DNA of 64,000 nt from Benincasa hispida (lineage: Eukaryota > Streptophyta > Magnoliopsida > Cucurbitales > Cucurbitaceae). A model generated the notes under the pieces. The model worked only from the letters and a program-made list of their open reading frames with translations, was not told where the DNA came from and did no database searches. Below, piece by piece: positions 60,158 to 64,000 of this stretch (the first letter of the stretch is position 1; each line of letters opens with the position of its first letter). The stretch lies in contig NC_052350.1 in the NCBI RefSeq assembly GCF_009727055.1, forward strand, positions 20,873,862 to 20,937,861, written 5' to 3'. A program made the translations under genes and the position numbers.

Positions 60158-60643
60158 TAATATGAAAACTCTAGTGAATTAGAATTAGAAACCCTTTTGG
60201 GAGAATCCCTAATTCTCAATCACTAAAACCCTCAAATCAATATGATTTCAATCCTAAAGATTGGGTTAGTCACGGATTGCTTTAAAATCAAATATCTTGA
60301 AACAAAGAAAAGTTCCCTAGCCCAAGATTCAAATACTCCACAAGACAGATGTCAATCCCATTTGAATGTTCTTAACATGTCTCAAATGAATTGCAAATTA
60401 AAGAAGCTCTTTGACCGTGAAAACAAGCATAAAGGCTAAAACTCAATTCATCGTAATCTGATTAAAACAATCTAATAGCAAGGTTTCAATAGCCTCTCAA
60501 TAAAAACTCTAACGCAACATAAAAAGACTAAGTTATCTCTACTTTAATGTCATAAAAATGACAAAATTGAAAAATGCTAAAAACACATCAAAATTATTAA
60601 ATAAAATATAGATAATAATTTGATGTCTAAGCGATTCATATCA
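60158..60643 (-). repeat. 5' LTR of the gag-only gypsy element
   Basis: 486 bp. It matches 31313-31760 plus 37288-37347 along its whole length. Its inner end has decayed to ATATTA (reads TAATAT on the plus strand) instead of ATATCA. It serves as an uninterrupted reference for the insertion point of the copia solo LTR: the spot near 60585 reads GCTAAAAACACATCAAAATT where the other LTR is split. Confidence 0.88.
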
Positions 60644-60648
60644 CAATG

Positions 60649-60942
60649 ACAACTGGTTTGAACTTCTTTCCATAACCCATTAGCTTAAAGTTTTAGGTTA
60701 AATTACAAATTTGATTTCCATGATTTGGAGAAAGTTTGAATTTAATTCCTAATAGTTTGATAAAATCTCATAAATAGTTTTGATGATTTAATAAAACAAT
60801 CATAAGTAACTTTGTTTCAGAAACTATTTACAAGGATTTATCGAATCATAGTGACTAAGTTCTAATAGTAAACCATAAGAACTAAATTATAACTTTATTC
60901 ACACTATAAGGGCCAAATTTGCAATATAACCTATATCAAAAT
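60649..60942 (-). other. Right flank of the gypsy insertion; upstream end of the RNase H relic
   Basis: The first 30 or so bases, read on the minus strand, give LWKEVQTSCHW and join at the CAATG target to the RNase H-like relic ending at 31307. Beyond about 60700 there is AT-rich sequence without recognisable coding. Confidence 0.5.
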
Positions 60943-61080
60943 TTAAGGGGGCGTTTGAAACCCAACTTGCTTTGGGTGGAGTGAACTATTATCTATCATA
61001 GCTGTTATCATCTCTCCTCATAAATAATAAAGATTATTGTGATAACAAATACTAAAATAGTATGGACCCAAACACACTAT
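60943..61080. repeat. Candidate MITE
   Basis: Left end GGGGGCGTTTGAAACCCAAC and right end reading inward GTGTGTTTGGGTCCAT are imperfect inverted repeats of the GGGCGTTTGG kind seen in plant MITEs. Size about 135 bp. TSD not resolved. Confidence 0.4.
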
Positions 61081-61494
61081 TATAATATATAAACTATTAT
61101 AATCTATCGACTGTGATAACCACTATCTATAATAATCAATCTATGAATAGATCAATATGTAGGGCACATGACCCCCTCAATTGATTTTGATTGTGTATAT
61201 ATATACACGTTATAAACCTTGTTTGAGTGGTCATGGATCAATCCAAAGTGGACTGTACCCCCTTTCAAGTGTTGGATTCCTGTTGAATGTAAATTTACCT
61301 TATATAAATAACTTTTTTCTCTCCTTCATACACGTATATAAATAACTTTTAGTATTTAATAAATTATTTTAACAAAACTAATTGTTTTAACTTTTATTTT
61401 AAGAAATTTTAATAAAGATTTCAAATTTCGTTATTTGCTTATATATTTGAAACTTTTATAATTTTGTAAGTAATATTGTTTGATTTAAATATTA
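61081..61494. other. Noncoding, no feature seen
   Basis: AT-rich, with CTATC/GATAA words near 61080-61145. Nothing else recognised. Confidence 0.5.
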
Positions 61495-61625
61495 GATGAT
61501 AGACTGCAATAGATATTTATATAGATGTCTATTGCGATCTACTACGATAGACAGATAGTGACATTTTGCTATATTTGAAAATATTTTCAGTAGTTTTATC
61601 ATTTAAAATAATTACTCTTACAACA
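61495..61625 (-). repeat. MITE-like element, third member of the family
   Basis: Read on the minus strand it gives TTATTTTAAATGATAAAACT, CTGAAAATATTTTCAAATA and a GTCTATC core, matching 27310-27525 and 21540-21710. The core GATAGAC/GTCTATC words pair with one another. Confidence 0.6.
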
Positions 61626-63365
61626 ATTAATTTTATATTTATGTGAATGTTAAAGTACAAGTTTAGTCTTTAAAATTTCAAAACTGTATCTAATAAATTT
61701 CTAAAATTTTAATTGTCTAATAAGTCACAAATGCCTAACATATCTATGAACTTTCAGTTTTGTATATATATCTTAAAAAATAGCTTAAGGGAATAATCAT
61801 TTTTGGACTAATTTGTCCCTTTATCGAATCTTAAATTTACAAAAATATGCCACTAATAATAATTAATTAATTTAAAATTTGAAAAAGTAAGAATATGAAG
61901 AAAAAAATAATCGTGCACTGGACAAAATTATAATTAATTTTTTAAAATGTACTTATTAAATTATTTAAAAATGTAAAAAAATTATTACTACAAAAAATTC
62001 TATACTGTTATAATTTCTTATGTTTTTATTTATTTATTTATTTATTTATTTTATGTTTTGTAGTTACATATTACATTTAATAAAAATATTCAATAAAATT
62101 AATATTTCTTCAAAATAAAATCAATGTTTAACATCTTTTCACCTTTTCACCTATATATACCTCATACATGTATAATTATTTGTTTAATAAATGCCCAATT
62201 TATATTTTTGAGAGTTAATGTTAGAATATGAAAAGTTACGACACTGCGCACTTTATTTCTATAATTAATTTTCTAAAATTTATGAGTTTAATTTTAATTG
62301 AGTTTCTCTTGGTTAAGGTTTGCTTCTCTTCTTTATTATTCATTGTCATTCTTTGTCCTATATATATATTTCTATTGAATTACTTATTAACCTTAACTTC
62401 ATTTTACTTTTCTTTTGTTGTGACAATATGTAACATTGATAATTTTCATTAAACAAAATTATTTGTAATACGTGGATATATTCATTGATTTTTTCCCTTA
62501 AAATCACAACAATAAGAAATGATATTATTATCGTTTTATTTATCATACTTATGATATTCATCTTACAAAATTATTTATTTAGATAATTGTTTTTGAACTA
62601 TTATGTCCATATCTTGATTTCCAAATTTTAATATATTTTGTCTCCTAATTCATTTTTGGACTATTATTTATTGTCGTTATTTAGTTTCTTAATTTACAAA
62701 TTATGCACTACAAATGATTAATTAAAATTTAAATATTAAACTAAAAAAATTAATGAAAATTTAGATATTAAACTAAAAAAATTAATGAAAATTTAGATGT
62801 ACTAATAATTGTTGACAAGTGAAAGAAATATAAAAGTTTTCTTTTCTCTTACATATATTTACTTTAAAGATATATGAGAAAATGTAAAATGAAGTTGTAA
62901 CGTCATAAAAATTTGGCTATTTCATTTCTTTCAATTAAAAAAACTCTTTCCAAAATGCATTTGAAAAGTGATAACATGAATATGTGAAAAGACTACATTA
63001 GTTTTTCTTGAAAAAACTTCCACCTATCCTCCATGGACAATGATATGTGTGACAACAATTCATGCAATACTCATAAACTCACATCTAAATCACATTATTA
63101 TTCAATAAAATTGTATTAAAATTACATTTTAAATTTTATTCAACATGCGTAATACACTAGTTTCAAACGAGTATATATAAGAGACCTATTACCTATTGAA
63201 TATAAATTTGAAATTATAAGAATCTATCAAATACACCAAAAAAAATATAGAGATCTATTTTACGTATCTTAAATTTAGGGACTATATATAAAAACAAATT
63301 TAGAAATATATGGCTAAACTTCTAATCATATGAAACTGACACAAAGTTCTGGATCACCAAAAGTA
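61626..63365. other. Long AT-rich noncoding stretch
   Basis: No coding region with family resemblance and no RNA gene seen. The open frame at 62228-62452 is a hydrophobic AT-codon product in a sequence of extreme composition and is not supported. A 29 bp near-exact tandem word (AAATTTAGAT, then ATTAAACTAAAAAAATTAATG) occurs at about 62726-62785. Confidence 0.55.
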
Positions 63366-63720
63366 GAGATGTCCATGGGCTGGCGTGGGCGAGGATGTTA
63401 TTCCCCATCCCCGCCTCCCATTTCATTCCCATCCCATGACAATTTAAAATTAAAGATAAATTATTCAAAATTTGGCCTAAAAAAGCCAATTAATTTTTTA
63501 GTAGAAAGAAATAAATATAAGTAAAATTATTCACATAATAATCTAAATTTAAATATTCAATTTAAATATTTATCTTTTTCAATAAATAATCAAATTTAAA
63601 ATTTAAATATAATATTTATATAATAATAACAAGATAACTATACTAAATAAAATCGGGGTGAGGACAGAATGAAAAATGCATTCTCCGTCCCATATCGGAG
63701 AATTTTTTTTTCCTATTGCC
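63366..63720. mobile_element. Candidate terminal part of a hAT element
   Basis: Begins TAGAGATGTCCATGGGCTGG, matching the left terminal repeat of the hAT element at 33487 (TAGAGATGTCCATGGGGTGG), followed by the same kind of GGGGA/CCCCATCCCC subterminal words. A second GC-rich patch with CGGGGTGAGGACAG and ATTCTCCG words lies at 63650-63710 in opposite sense. A convincing right terminus and 8 bp TSD were not found within the window. Confidence 0.6.
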
Positions 63721-64000
63721 TGTTGAGGGATCTCGTCGTGTTTGAATCCAGAAATTGGACATCAATGACTAAACCAACACAAAATCCAAAACTTATGTAT
63801 TTGTTTGAACTAAAAAAATATATCCATTTGCCAAAATAATATCGGTATGTCCTTCACTCGAAGTTAAACTATTGATGAGAAGATACAAAGTCAGTCAAGC
63901 CCTAAGCCTAATTTCAGTTTACTCCGTGACACAAACTATTAAACCTCTGCCAAAGTTGGTCACAGAAGAAACCAAATTATTCGAAAAACCTCGACCTGAA
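63721..64000. other. Window end, no feature seen
   Basis: Less AT-rich than the block before it, but without an open frame of recognisable family. Confidence 0.5.

Larger units (their letters stand above)
31313..60643 (-). mobile_element. Gag-only gypsy-type element (outermost of the nest)
   Basis: TSD CAATG is exact on both sides (31308-31312 and 60644-60648). The LTRs have the palindromic ends TGATAT/ATATCA: 5' LTR 60158-60643, 3' LTR 31313-37347 (itself interrupted). The primer binding site is at 60141-60155, a gag remnant at 59161-59936, and the purine tract next to the 3' LTR is at 37348-37362. Once the inserted elements are removed the internal region is only 60157-59102 plus 38129-37348, about 1.8 kb, leaving no room for reverse transcriptase or integrase. 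The original element was therefore about 2.8 kb, resembling the nonautonomous TR-GAG class. Confidence 0.88.

Noticed and set aside
63721..63780. Right end of the second hAT element at TTGGACATC near 63756
   Set aside because: The match to the terminal repeat is only about 8 bases, and no 8 bp target duplication fits the left flank.
1..64000. tRNA, rRNA or other structured RNA genes
   Set aside because: None recognised by eye. The TGGTATCAGAGT and TGGCGCCGTTG words are retrotransposon primer sites, not tRNA genes.

Overview
The window is nuclear DNA of a flowering plant. It is AT-rich, holds one intron-containing plant glycosyltransferase gene, and is otherwise mostly transposons (Ty1/copia, Ty3/gypsy, hAT, CACTA and small MITE-like families). 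The repeats look like cucurbit ones to me; that is an impression from sequence style, not a database result. No bacterial, viral or CRISPR-type system was found, and I do not see a new cellular system.

Layout. 1-1214 is the end of a CACTA transposon with a broken TNP2-type transposase piece. 1478-9281 and 9283-17087 are two nearly identical 7.8 kb copies joined by a single N, most likely a false duplication made by the assembler. 17835-27024 is the one convincing host gene, a GT47/exostosin-type glycosyltransferase of 4 exons and about 471 residues, with a 4.8 kb second intron full of repeats. 27775-30390 is a small hAT-like element (8 bp target duplication) split by a copia-type solo LTR. 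60650-64000 is AT-rich with MITE-like relics and no gene.

31308-60648 is a nested transposon stack that can be unpacked through its target-site duplications (TSDs). The outermost element is a gag-only gypsy-type element on the minus strand (TSD CAATG), sitting in an RNase H-like pseudogene. One of its LTRs carries a copia-type solo LTR (TSD AAAAA), which carries a hAT element with a broken transposase (TSD CTTYTGGG). Its internal region carries an Athila-like solo LTR (TSD GTAGA), which carries a decayed full-length copia element, whose gag carries another copia solo LTR, which carries a 6.9 kb Athila-like gag-protease-only element (TSD AGTGC). The branches are therefore up to five elements deep.

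Two assembly faults deserve attention: the N-joined duplication, and an untrimmed Nextera mate-pair junction adapter (36787-36824) inside the hAT element.
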